64,000 bases of DNA from the NCBI GenBank assembly GCA_942159475.1, contig OW804094.1, positions 21,681,067 to 21,745,066 on the forward strand, read 5' to 3'. Position numbers and translations under genes: made by a program. Position 1 is the first letter of the stretch. Each line of letters opens with the position of its first letter. This document shows positions 11,540 to 22,745 of the stretch, piece by piece. Origin of the DNA: Sthenelais limicola (taxonomy: Eukaryota > Annelida > Polychaeta > Phyllodocida > Sigalionidae). The notes beneath the pieces were generated by a model, which did not search any database, was not told the DNA's origin, and saw nothing but the letters and a program-made list of their open reading frames with translations.

Positions 11540-11840
11540 ATGAATGAGTGTACCAAATTTCAAGACAGTCTATTTAAATATCCTTGCATTTCTATCATTT
11601 CTATCTTATAGAGTATATATAGCTACTTGACTAGCAAATCTCCACCCAGAAAATTTGCAAATTATTTTTTTCAAAGATAAGAATATCAGACTTAAAATAT
11701 AGTATTATAGTATCATATGTCCTAATGTTTACAATTATCTGAATCACCTTGATCTTATCTTAATAATGGTATCTCAAACATTATGGTATCTCAGAATTCA
11801 TTTTGTGTGACTTGTGACTCATTTCTCTGTAACACATTAC
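11540..11840. mobile_element. Family B MITE, right part
   Basis: The right end reads GTGTGACTTGTGACTCATTT, then CTCTGTAACACATTAC at 11840. The internal sequence matches other family B copies (fluctuating AAATATC and CCTTGATCTTATCTT words). The left end is not found. It lies in the lectin gene intron. Confidence 0.6.
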
Positions 11841-12882
11841 ATAAATTCGGCAGACCACTATTTTCTGCTTCTGCTATGGTAGAGAAATATGTCTGTTCAC
11901 AGCTGGTGTGTTCAAATGGACCATGTAATGTTGCAGCTGTAGAAATTCGAAAGAAAAGCTCTTTCTCCTTAAAACACATAGCCACAAGTACTACTTTGGT
12001 TCTCTCAGATTTCAATTCCTGAGGAATTGTATCAAGGAAGCTGTGATCAATATACCTTGCTATATCAGCTTTTCACGTTTGGCCTTCATATCATAGGTGT
12101 TATAGCATAGTGCCCTTGTGATGATTTGATTTACCAAACTTCTCTTTTGCTGTATTCTTTGTGGTATCATATGGTTAATCTTGATATATTTGAGTCTTGG
12201 TAGAGTCTTTCAGAAGCTTCTGTTCCATGATCAACTATTTTGTTATCAAAGCCTTTTTACATGAAACACAGTCTTCTAAATCTCTTCTTTTCTGAATCAC
12301 ATGATCTAAATCAATTATCAAGTCCTTGCTGAATTTACTATTTGCCTCTATTTTGCTATTAGCCTTGTTTGTGAGTGTAATGACAAACAAAGGACTGTTT
12401 GACACCTTGGTACTCCAATATTGCTCCATATTTTGTAAAACTGTTTAAATTATCCTGCACTATCAGGCAACAATTGAAAAATACAGTTCTAGACAATAAA
12501 ACCCATTAATATATATGTTCACAGGACTGATTCTTTAAAATCAGTCCTAAAAGTTAGGTAATGTGCACTCAGTCAAAAACTAAAGGTCTAGTTTTTGCTC
12601 CTTTCTTTTCTAACTCATCTAAAGTCATTTGTCAAAGTTTTGTATGATTTTGTCAAGTTACTTTAGCTACTGGGCTTCAAAAAGTCCACACACAAATACA
12701 CACACACACACACACACAAAATCCTTTTCTGCAGTGAATTAGTATCACTAACTTTCTGTTTTTCTCGTCTGGTCACATGTAACAGTCACAGAATATTGAT
12801 AAATTCATGCTCACATGTCATTATATGAGTGAATTTGGTATTATTTGTGTACTAACAGCTGAAAATGTAGCTTTAATATTAC
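11841..12882. other. Intron with a (CA)n run
   Basis: A (CA)n microsatellite is at about 12685-12718. I found no exon. A pair of oppositely oriented open frames at 11783-12022 has no domain and no suitable splice sites. Confidence 0.4.
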
Positions 12883-13012
12883 CTGATGAGATTGAGTATC
12901 TGGGCCTCTATTGCAGTATTGCTCACCACTGCCAGCTTCCCTCCACTGCAAGCAGATCTAGCTTTCCACCCGGCATAAACAACGTTAGACACTGTGTAGT
13001 ACAGAGTAGCAC
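12883..13012 (-). CDS. C-type lectin-like domain, exon 1
   Basis: A 130-base exon, phase 1 in, phase 2 out, with acceptor ATCTATTGCAG and donor CAG|GTAATA. It encodes ATLYYTVSNVVYAGW, then KARSACSGGKLAVVSN and TAIEAQILNLI. The W..A...C...GG.LA pattern is the first helix and first Cys of a C-type lectin-like domain, and AQILNLI fits the second helix. The phase-1 entry joins exactly to the signal exon at 21908-21977, as is usual where a lectin domain follows a signal peptide. The exit phase joins to 11397-11466. It is part of the secreted lectin/CCP gene model. Confidence 0.85.
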
Positions 13013-13851
13013 CTGCAATAGATAATTTGAATCGTACCATTATCAGTGTTGTCGTGTTTGGTTCTGTAGATTTAGAGGAGTGGCAAATATTGTTGTACTT
13101 TTTTCAAAATGCCTTTTCTTTTTATTGTTCTCACCAAAACCTTTTCACAGTTTTTGGTTTTCACCCTGAAAAAGTGTTTTGAATGACTCAAATGGGCTAC
13201 ATGTATTAAGCTGCAATTCCCCTGGATTGCTCTTTAGGTCCACTCATTTATTTGCCTGAGCACCAAACAAGTGAACATGAGTGAAACCAGCGCAGATTAA
13301 TAGAATCTGTTATTCTGCTTTCTATACACTTTTAAGGATGTTGCGCTAATCCCAGATGTGTTTGATTTGAGCATGATGACTGGCTACATTCCTTGTCTTT
13401 TAGGTAGTGGATGAATAGTGCCCTGAGAGCAAACAAATTGATTGCTATTAACTTTAGAATTAAAAAGGGAACCAGTAGAATCACTCTGCGCCTGTATTGC
13501 ACTAAAAAATAAAAGCAGATGAAGAGTGAATGAAAAGTTTAACTGATGGACATGTTCATCTTGCCTATGAATCTCTAAAAGGTTTTGATATTTTTGCACT
13601 AAATACTTATTCTCTGAGAATATGAAGACGGTCAACTTGTAGATTTGGCACAGCTTTAGGCCTACTCTATGTCAATACTAGAATTAATTATTCATAGAAA
13701 TACCTTGAACTCATGTCATATTGACATATATATATTCATCCATGCTACAACAAGGAATCAATAACACATTATAATCATTTATATCTACATCCTGACTACA
13801 TGGAATATTCAATCGTCATTGTTTACTGTTTCACAAATTATAAATACATAT
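13013..13851. other. Intron, no feature supported
   Basis: AT-rich single-copy-looking sequence. No exon of the lectin gene or repeat found. Confidence 0.4.
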
Positions 13852-14511
13852 GTGATGTGTCACAGGAAAATGAGTCTTTGTAGGAATATTTTCATTTTTT
13901 GAGAGTTTGTTGTTCTTAGTGATAGCAGTACATGTACCAAACTCCAAGGCAGTGTGCTAAGGTATTAATCTATACTTTGTATGTATGAAAGAAAAAGTTA
14001 GCAATATTCCTTAATGGTCGATCACTAGTTAGGTAAATTAGCCGAATATAATGTTTGAGATGACCTCAGAAATGCTTAGATACATTTATCACACAGATTT
14101 GGAATTTAGTATGTACTGCTTCTATTAGGAACACTACATTGCAGAGAACTGAAAACATTCCTAATAATTTCTTAATTTATTTTATTTAATTTTATTTCTG
14201 ATCTTGACCTTTGGTCTTACTTTGGACTTTGTTCAGTACAGTTAGGTCTAGATAGACACAGCCATGGGCAGAAGACCATGGTTATTTGGTATTGAATTAT
14301 CATCTGTGAGTCCTTATCTCAAGGTTAATGTCCTCAATTGATTATTGCAACTTCATTTTACAATGTACTTATTTGTTAATAACTCAACTGTTGTTATTAC
14401 TGATGTACTGTATAAAAATACTAAATTAAAAAAAAAAGAGTTCTTGTGATACAGAAATTTGAAATATACATTCTTTGCCGACTTGTGACTCATTTTCCTG
14501 TAACACATCAC
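13852..14511. mobile_element. Family B MITE with insertion
   Basis: The left end is GTGATGTGTCACAGGAAAAT and the right end GACTTGTGACTCATTTTCCT, then GTAACACATCAC. It is 660 bp instead of about 410 because of an extra stretch at about 14180-14440 that ends in a run of A after TATAAAAATACTAAATT, probably a retroelement 3' end. Confidence 0.65.
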
Positions 14512-15023
14512 ATAGTTGACATTAGAACAGTTGCGGGCAGGTCAACCAATTACAAATAAGGATATTTTAGAAGCGCTGTAGCAAAAACAACCCAATAGAA
14601 CCCTCCCAATGTTCAGTCAAATGTTGTTTAGATGGGTTGGAAAAGTAGGGAATAAAAGGTAGAGACTATTTAGGGTTTTTACAGACCATAACTGAGACTG
14701 CACTTTTAGATTAGCTGTATAAAAATTTGGAATAAAAAAAACTGATACAAATAAAATGAATAAATAAAGGAATGAAACTGATGTTCTATGGGGCACCAAC
14801 TACACCTTGATGACAAATATTTTATAGTTATGATGATGATTGATGATGACGATGACGAAATGTATAAATAAATAGTAATAGTAGCAATTATAACAATATA
14901 TAATAATATATAATATATATAATATATATAATATATAATATATAATAATTATTTCCCCAAAACCTGCACTCTCAGCTAACATCGGTGAACATCGGTTTTT
15001 GTTCCTTTCTGTTCCAACCCTTT
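14512..15023. other. Intron with AT microsatellites
   Basis: Runs of GATGAT (14830-14860) and TAATATATAATATATATAAT (14900-14945). No coding evidence. Confidence 0.5.
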
Positions 15024-17606
15024 TAAAGAGATAAACCACTGTCATATGCACTGCTGCAGGCGGGAGTTCAAGGAACTAATGCATGAAAAATAAGGAGTGA
15101 CAATAATTTTTTCAAACTTAGTCTTGAGAAAGAACATGGTTGGGGGATAACAAAAAGCAAAAAAGAATGGATCTCAGCATATATCTTTTCATTCTAGAGA
15201 CCACCAAAATTTAGTATTGAAATATGTGGTGAAAATGGATATTTTCTCAGTTTTTCCAAGATTTCAGACATAACATTTTTCAGTTGGAATGTCTTCTAAA
15301 CATAGCCACTATACAGGTTTACCCTCACACTCTAATAAATGATCGTTTATAAGCAGTTTGCCATTGTATAAATATTACTATTTCATCGTAGTAGTGTATT
15401 CTACGATCAGCGTAGGGCACTACGAGCTCTGCGGGAGCGCCGCAAGCCTAAGTTACGACAAGTTTGTTGTGCGCGGTGGACCGCGAGGGCTCACTGGCCA
15501 TGGTTGGGGGATGGGGGGGGGGGGGGGGGGGGGTGGCGGCAGCGGCAGGGAGAAGCTAAGCTAACGATGCAACTGAACACAGTCTTTCTTCAACGACTGG
15601 GCAGGACACATCAAAAGTCAATGGAATTATTTCTTGGTACACCCTGGTATGTAACATGTACACATTTTTTATTTCTATTTATTACACTTACACTCCCAGA
15701 TATTCTTCACATCATTTTGGAGTGTTTCATTTTTTTAAGTCAATACATGTCGTAAGGGCAACACAATTATTCCAAAACAATATTTTCCAATTCTAGACCA
15801 GTTCAAATTAATGAATACATGAATGTTGTGTTTTATCATAATAATTCACTTGTGTGCATGTGTAGAAATCCTTTTTTTCAGCAGAAGTAATATGTTTTCT
15901 AAATGCGCCTCTGTATTATGTCCAAATTCCATAATTGTTACTTATTTTCTAGCCTGAACAGGCACTTTTCCCCCATAGCGGCGAAGATTTTGACATAAGA
16001 GCTTTAGAAGTAGGGTTCCCACAGCCTGATTTTAGCCAAGGAATTCAAATAAAATGGTTATAACCAAGTGTAATTATCCTAAATACAGGTTGTATACAGC
16101 CTAGAATGGAAAACCAAATGATGCCCTATTGGGAGAATTAATCATATAATACCATTCATGTATTTTATATAGAAGGACTGGAGGTCGGCAGGGATTACAG
16201 GCACAGACATAACTAGCCTATGTAATAACTTCCCACTCCCAGTGGGAGAAGTCAGGGATGACACTCTGATATTAAACTTGATACGATTTCATAAACTCCA
16301 AACAAAACAAAACCTGCATGTCTCTTTGTAGTTGTCTGTGCGAATCTCTAATTATAGCATAAACATGGTACACTGAGAGTAAACAGAGCTATATGTATAA
16401 ATGTTTATATTTATACATAGCTCTGGTGTAGAAGTGTGTGAAGCTGGTCGCCCAGTGGGTGACATCACACAATTAATTAGCGGTCCTTTTCTTTTTCTCG
16501 GCCATCATGCATACCGTGGGGGGCAGGGGAAGATGCCAGAGGCATCGCCGGAGTGACGGCCAAGCCGGCGGCCAAGGGTCGTGGTAAATACCCCCACCAT
16601 ATGTGGTCTCCCTTGCTGCTTCAGAGCGCTACCAAAGCACCCCTCCCAAGCCCAAATGCTGTAACTCAGGATAGGCCTGTTGGGTGACCAAGCCTAGAGG
16701 TCTTATGTAACATTGTTCTGGCCTAGTTACCCAATGTATTGTTTCAACTTTGGAGTGCTGTATGGTTCTCCTATTATGCATACATGCTTTTCAATCTGCA
16801 TTTACACAGCACCTATTGTTATTTGATATATACCTGTACTATTCTCTTTACAGAAGCTGGCATAAGAAAGAAATACATGAGAGAGAAATGATGCATCAAA
16901 ATAATGAAATGATAAGTTTGAAGGGAAGAATAAGTTCACCCTCTTAAAAATCAATGAATGAATAAACAAATAAATATTTAAGCAGTATTTTCATGGGTCA
17001 GTACAGAACCACCTCCCCAACCCATCTCATAATCAGCACAGCATGACGAACCCCCTCCCCCACCCCACATGATCGCGCCCGGCTTGTCTGGCGGCGCCGA
17101 GGTCGGAGACAATTACGATTAGCTTTCTGTGGGGCTTACGCTGGCCCTCTATATTACGATGGGCAGAATCTACGTCCATGAATGAACGATGTCCAATGCC
17201 CCATCATTTTTACACGATATGGCTTATAAGAGTGCATGCATGAAAAAACAGGGTATCAACATATTTTGAAAGATATTATTTAGCATTGAAAATCTTCAAT
17301 ATTCCTGTTTTTAACTCATCGGGATGCAGGTTCAGTTGAATAACTTTTTAAAAAAGTCGGTGACCCCCATTTTTTATTGCTTGAAAAGGTAAAGTAATAA
17401 GTTAGCTATGTCTATAGAGATTTTTAGGAAGTTTCAATTTTTTTTTTATACTGAAAAAACGAAAAAAAATGTCCTTTTCTAATAGACTTCTATAGTAATC
17501 AACCATAGATTGAATTCACATAACCTTGTTCTTTCACGAGGCAAAGTTTAAACAAAATGTTATTTTCAGTTTTTTTCCCAGTTGAACTGTGGTTTATCTC
17601 TTTAAT
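15024..17606. mobile_element. Family J element, copy 2, enlarged
   Basis: Inverted ends TTAAAGAGATAAACCAC (about 15026) and GTGGTTTATCTCTTTAA (about 17588-17605). The subterminal sequence shares GTCTTGAGA..ACATGGTTGGGG and CTTGTTCTTTC words with copy 1 at 2596-3152. It is far longer than copy 1 and carries a G-tract (15510-15533) and GC-rich stretches at 16500-16640 and 17040-17170, so it probably includes later insertions. Confidence 0.55.
15510..15533. repeat. Poly(G) tract
   Basis: A run of about 22-24 G with one interruption, flanked by GGTGGCGGCAGCGGCAG. The length should not be trusted because such runs are error-prone in assembly. Confidence 0.8.
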
Positions 17607-17754
17607 ACTGATCCAACCACCTTTTGGTGAGTTTTGTCAGGTTATTTTGCTACAGGGTTTTCAAAAGGTCCTAATTTGTATTTGCAAGACCCACCCAAAT
17701 CCTTTCTTAAGATGGCTATGCTTATTATAGCTCACTGGCAGCCTTTTTCCCATG

Positions 17755-18390
17755 GCCTAATCCACTTCGAATTCTTGTATAAACATATATGACAGCAACA
17801 TAATATTGATAAATCCAGACCATAATATGAGTAACTCTTGTATAAACATATAACAGCAGCAGAATATTGATGAATCCAGTCGCATAAGTCATAATATAAG
17901 TAACTCTTATATAAACATAATAACAGCTGCAGAATATTGATAAATCCAGACCTATAAGCCAACATATGAGTAACTCATAACGGGAAGCCGATTTTTATGT
18001 ATTTATTGCCCCGTTACTTATAAATTCTACTTGAATATGACAGATTGATCTTATTATTAAATTTACGTTTGTCTTGATTGACGTCCACACATTTGTATTG
18101 TGCTAATAATATTTCATATCGTAAAAGAACTATATTCATTCCATATCAGCCTGAGGCCTGATATGGACGTCATATCGGCCACAGGACTGAGTTGCACTCT
18201 CAGGGCTTAGTCAATGGGCCATGCGTTATGAATGCATTCAAAGGTGAAATAAAAACATATAACAGCAGCAGAATATTAATAAATCCAGACCTATAAGCCA
18301 TAATATGAGTAACTCGTGTACAAACATATAACAGCCGCAGAATATTGATAAATCCAGTCGCATAATTCATAATATAAGTGAATTTGGTAA
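17755..18390. repeat. 66-70 bp tandem repeat in two blocks
   Basis: The unit contains AGCAGAATATTGATAAATCC and ATAATATGAGTAACTC followed by TTGTATAAACATATAAC. About three units at 17790-17965 and two at 18245-18380 are separated by an unrelated 280-bp stretch starting CATAACGGGAAG and ending CATGCGTTATG, possibly an insertion. Confidence 0.75.
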
Positions 18391-19029
18391 CATTTTTCTT
18401 TTTCATAATAGCTGAGAATGCAGCTTTAATAATAGCTTACAGTGTCATGTCAACTTTGAGTGCAGTGCAACTTTCTCTATGCATGAACACACAAACCCTG
18501 ACTGCACTGATGATGCAGTGAAATATTGATGGGTGCTGCTCCACAAGTTACACTCTGTGACCAAACCATCTGATCTATTTTATTCATCATAGAGAGTTGT
18601 CAGTGATTGAGTAAAATATTCATGGGTGGTGCCCTGTAGGTTGACAGTTAAGAAAGGTTTCTGAGAATTGCTGTAGGTATGGCATGCTTGAGTTATTTTG
18701 TAATCCACACATTTTGTAATGCCTATGCCTCATTGCTCATCTACAGAATCATTAATACAAAATGAGTAATTGTGAGTAGATTCATGCATGGCAACTTGCA
18801 CGACCAGCCGGAAGTTTTCGATGTTGTTGTTTTAATGTTTCATTAGGGAGTTTCATGAGCTGTAAAGTATACCTTAATCTATACACATCTGTATCTTTAA
18901 TGATGCAAACGTAATTATGTTACCAGCCTGATATATTGCTCCTTCCTACTGTCAATGTCCCAATTTATTTTTAATAATATTTAAGCCTATGTGTATGTTG
19001 TATTTATGTGAGTGTCAGTTGTTTACTTA
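18391..19029. other. Intron, no feature supported
   Basis: AT-rich. Nothing recognisable besides weakly repeated TCATGGGTG and GAAATATTGATGGGTG words. Confidence 0.35.
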
Positions 19030-19500
19030 TTTCTGGTCAATCGTTTGAGAGGTGGTAGGAAGGGGGGACTGACCCCTTGGCGGAGAGAGCTGATGCAATG
19101 CCTCTGGATGATGAAATCCCCCAGCGACATTGCATGTGAGCTACTCCGCCATTAACCTGGAGGCTGATGCAAGGGGCAGTGCTTTCTCAACAGCCCGGGT
19201 GGCTGACGAAATGCCCACTGAACATTGCAGTACGCTCGGGAAGGATGATGAAATGCATCCGAAGTCAGGTGCAATACCTAGAGTATATAAGGGGCCCCCA
19301 GTCACTGTATAGGCAGACTTCTCCTGAAGAGCTGTACTACCATATGCTGTATGATGATGAACTGACTGGAAGCCCTGCCACCTTGAACACTGACCATGCT
19401 ATAACTTGCTATACATGAACATTGTGTTATATTGAAGTCTAATAAAAGAAGCCATTCTGTACTCCACACCTTACTTTATACCTACCGAATCTACACGCCA
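19030..19500 (+). mobile_element. Possible solo LTR
   Basis: GC-richer than its surroundings. A TATA box (AGTATATAAGGGGCCCCC, 19278) is followed about 160 bases later by a polyadenylation signal (AATAAAAGAAG, 19441), the promoter-then-terminator order of an LTR. GATGATGAAAT and related words repeat inside. I could not find the terminal TG..CA or a target duplication, and no retrotransposon open frame is nearby. Confidence 0.35.
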
Positions 19501-20195
19501 AGCACTATATCCCATTGAGACATCTAACCCATCGAAGCTACCCCTATTTATAAGTACATCTCAAGAGATCTGAGTAATTAGAGTAGCTCCGTAATCCAAT
19601 AGTAGTAATTCCTCATTGTAGTGTCTACGCTCTACAGACATTAACACTACCACCAGTCACAGTTTTCTGTCAATTTCTAAACATTTCTACTTATTGTATT
19701 TGATAATGGTACCATGAATTTTCAAAAAAAGAATAATAATTTCTTTGAAAATCATGGAATTTCTTTTAATAACAGTATGAAAACGTTTGACTTCAGCCAT
19801 ATACAACCATTTAAGAACTTATATTAAGGTTGTTGTTGGGGTGGTTCTAAAGGCGGAGAGGAGAGGAGTGGCGAGCCACTGCCTACAAGGTTCACTGGCC
19901 TATTGATTTGGTTGGAACCTGAACATTTCCAGGAAAACGCATTATTTATGCAGATGATGCTGTGGTGTTGGTGATTCCCTAAACCTTCATAGAAATGCAC
20001 AGACATCCATTGATAAGTACATAGATTGGAGCACAAGAAATGGCCTAAAAGCAAATGAAAAAGAAAACAATGTAACAATTTTCTAGATTTTGAAAACCAT
20101 GTACTAGATTTTCTGTAAATGACAAATTACAAATGGGGTACAGGATCTCATGTGTTCTGGTGTGACAATAAAGCATGTGAAACAAATGAGAACCG

Positions 20196-20384
20196 CAAAG
20201 TCTGCTGAATTAGGCTGCAATTTGGACAATACTACGTAAATTCTAGTATATTCGGCATTGCATTGATTCTAGCAATTTGTCTGGTTAGGTGAAACTTATT
20301 TTTTTAACTTTATTTTCGTCTGAAATTTGGGTTATTTGAGAGGATTGGTGTAGTTGAATTGTACATTTTCTGGCGATGTCACCC
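20196..20384. mobile_element. Family A MITE, left-truncated
   Basis: Internal words TAGGCTGCAATTTGG, GGCATTGCATTGATTCTAGC and TGGGTTATTTGAGAGGATTG, then the right end GAATTGTACATTTTCTGG and CACCC. A 116-residue minus-strand open frame overlaps it and is not coding. Confidence 0.75.
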
Positions 20385-20914
20385 ATATGTTCTACCGATA
20401 CTGGAATTTTCAATTTTGTTTGTTTTAAATTTAAGAAAATTAAATCTAAAGAATATATGAAAAAAAAATTAAGAGGTGTATAGAATAAAAAGCTTTGTCT
20501 GGCTTGTGGGAGGGAGAGAACACACAATGAGCTGACCACTCTGTCAGGACTTTTACCCTTGGAAGAACGAGCCATAAATGTGGCACTCAATTTGATTTTT
20601 GACAGACAACAGAGATACAATCCTCTTGAAAACAATGCTTTTGCCTTAAATTATCGCCAAAACGAAATGTTGAAGATTAAGCAAGTGAAAAGAGAAAAAG
20701 TGAGAAATAGTGTGAATGGTTTGCATGTTCTATGTTCTAAGATTTCGCTGTTTGTGAGACAGTCATTATATCTCAAGCTGGATGTAAGAAGATAATAAAT
20801 ACTCAATTAAGACCTAATCTAACTTAATTTTAGGTATCTAAAAGATATTTTATTTGACACCATGATGCAGGAGTATACCTTAAATCAATGTAGATGGGCA
20901 TGGGATGGAGTTAA

Positions 20915-21108
20915 GAGTGGTCTCCAGTGGCTGGTAAGCTCTGGGGTAAGCTGCGATGGCACTGTGATGGTGAAAAGTGGCGAGGTCCTGCCTACATGTC
21001 CAGTGATCCATGTAGGGAGGACCTCATCATTCCTTTCCACCTACAGAACCAGCACAAACCATCGCAAGGCTTACCGCAGAGCTTACCGCAGCCAGTGGGG
21101 ACCACCCT
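20915..21108. mobile_element. Family D MITE, copy 1
   Basis: The ends read GAGTGGTCTCCAGTGGCTGG and CAGCCAGTGGGGACCACCC, with inner repeated TAAGCTCTG / GCTTACCGCAGAGC words that are themselves inverted. The centre has GGCGAGGTCCTGCCTACATG. Other copies are at 35815-36030 and 63842-64000. It lies in the first intron of the lectin gene. Confidence 0.85.
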
Positions 21109-21907
21109 AAACAGCCTTGGTTTCAATGCTCTATTCAGAGACTTTATGTTAAGGAAAAAAGGATTTTGGTTTTAGTCCTATCTTTAATGAGTACAACGTA
21201 TGGGGTATTCCTACTATAACTTGTGCAGTATTTCTGCCTTCAGTGTCTTTCCTGTGTTCACCTCCACTGCCCTGAAATGCTGTCAAATAGTAGGTATCCA
21301 CCTATCATAGATATCACTATGCCTCTGTTGGGTATTGGACAGAATAATTATAGACTTTGTGGCCTTCTGCACCATTTTGGCCATCTTTATTTACAGGACT
21401 AACCTTGGCAACACAATGTTCACAATTTTAATTCCTATTTGTTACCATGAAGTAAGACTAATGGTCTAAGTAAGCTTTGTTGTCATGGAAACAGAATTCA
21501 ATATCGGCCAGAAATATTTCAGACTTAAACGTTTCCCGGTTAAACAGTTTTTACCTTTTAACAATCATTCAACATTCAATCTGGGTTACATTCTTGAAGG
21601 AATTTCTGTCACAAGTTTCTTTGACTTTACTAAAAAATTCTACCATGGTACACAGGTAAACATCTCAATTACGTAACCATATCTTTTTGGTGAATTACGT
21701 CGCATTTTTATGTATGAAAAATAAATAATTCTTATTGTGAGGTGAAATATGTTATGGTACATTTTTCTTGCCATGTTTTGCTGAATCCCTTTCTATATTT
21801 AACTTATCTTTATATATCAGAGATACGGATACGTTTATGTTTATGTACAGGTTAGACTTGCTGAACCTCCCTAATAAATAAAAATGGTTAACCATTGTAT
21901 GTCTTAC
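21109..21907. other. Intron, no feature supported
   Basis: AT-rich sequence in the first intron of the lectin gene. Small open frames near 21480-21676 have no domain. Confidence 0.4.
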
Positions 21908-21977
21908 CTGAGATGGAGTAAATTAATGAAGTGCAGAGAAGAACGAGAAACATCGGTTTCTTCACAGTTGAGTCCAT
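21908..21977 (-). CDS. Signal-peptide exon, start of the lectin/CCP gene
   Basis: The first coding exon begins with ATG at 21977 and ends in phase 1 at a consensus donor, TCAG|GTAAGA. It encodes MDSTVKKPMFLVLLC then TSLIYSIS plus one base. This is a standard signal peptide: a short basic n-region (KK), a hydrophobic core (MFLVLL) and small residues (S, S) before the cut. The Gly codon formed with the next exon (12883-13012) would place the mature protein start at or near the lectin domain. A phase-1 intron right after the signal sequence is typical of modular extracellular genes. An in-frame second Met (residue 9) could also start. Confidence 0.8.
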
Positions 21978-22029
21978 GATTCTCTCATCCACACCTCTTC
22001 CCTGAATATCCTCTATTGACTCTATGTCA

Positions 22030-22100
22030 TGAACACATGATTGGTTACATGTGTACCTCATTATTCACCAATAGGGGAATTTACATGTCTCCCTGTTGGT
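22030..22100 (-). promoter_or_regulatory. Candidate proximal promoter, with MITE-like end
   Basis: Upstream of the lectin start codon, the minus strand carries CCAAT (22040-22044) and a second CCTATTGG at about 22069-22076. The latter coincides with AATAGGGGAATTTACATGTC, which resembles a family C MITE terminus. No TATA box is clear. Transcription start unknown. Confidence 0.25.
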
Positions 22101-22375
22101 AATCAGAGTAGTCTGATACATCTGACTATCATCTACCAAGTGACAAATAGTCTTTTTACTCTTTGTTGAACATCAACATTAATTATGTCTTGATGTTCTT
22201 TTTGATACATTTATTTGGTCACAGGGGATCATGTCAGTGACTCTAATCTCCTTAATTTGGGGATGATTTCAAGCCCTGAAGAATGTATTCCAACTAAGCT
22301 CACTGAAGGTGCCACTGGCAGAAGATAATGTATTAATCATGGGCTCCTGGTGTGCTGTTTGATATTGGTATTATA

Positions 22376-22620
22376 TATAAACAGTGCACCAGCAGACCCA
22401 AAATGGAGGTCACTAATCTTTTTAGTCTCTCCCTTTTTAGTCTCTCCACTAAACAAAAACAGTGCACCAGCAGACCCAAAATGGAGGTTATTAATCCTTT
22501 TAGTCTATGCTTATGGTTGTTATAGCCCCTGGACCCCTCAACACAGTGGATAAACACAAACAATGCACCAACAGGCTTGAAATGGAGGTTATTAACCGCT
22601 CTGCCTCAGGTTGCTATAGC
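22376..22620. repeat. About 85-bp satellite, short array
   Basis: Three units with AACAGTGCACCAGCAGACCC, AATGGAGGTTATTAATCC, TTTTAGTCT and GGTTGTTATAGC. The same unit forms a longer array at 42935-43480, so the sequence is dispersed as well as tandem. Confidence 0.8.
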
Positions 22621-22674
22621 CTGGTCTGCTCACAGAAGAGATTGAAACATTAGGAAACAGGTAACATCTTGCAC

Positions 22675-22745
22675 TCCATTGGTTAAGATGTACGTCTCCT
22701 TTTTGTACAAATAAAATATGCTTTGAATTGAATTGAATTGAAATA
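22675..22745 (+). mobile_element. Retroelement tail (TTGAA)n
   Basis: TTTGTACAAATAAAATATGC is followed by repeated TTGAA. It resembles the tails at 1-100 and 32360-32448 but has a different preceding sequence. Confidence 0.5.

Larger units (their letters stand above)
3642..21977 (-). other. Gene model: secreted C-type lectin / sushi protein
   Basis: Five minus-strand exons join in matching phases: 21908-21977 (ends phase 1), 12883-13012 (1 to 2), 11397-11466 (2 to 0), 7346-7466 (0 to 1), 3642-3833 (1 to 1). The order gives signal peptide, one complete C-type lectin-like fold, then a CCP module, a common layout of animal extracellular recognition proteins. The last exon ends in phase 1 after an IPI stretch with a split Cys codon, so at least one more CCP or other module must follow beyond the left edge or in 1-3641. 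The phase agreement of four independent junctions is the main argument. Exons could have been missed between those listed, and the transcript start is not defined. A CCAAT box in minus orientation (22040-22044) lies about 65 bases upstream of the ATG. Confidence 0.75.

Noticed and set aside
16490..16740. GC-rich stretch considered as a structured RNA gene (snRNA, 5S or tRNA-like).
   Set aside because: No match to conserved boxes of tRNA, 5S, U1, U2 or U6 that I know, and no clear terminator.
20285..20635. 116-codon minus-strand open frame.
   Set aside because: Largely overlaps a family A MITE, and no codon or splice evidence supports it.
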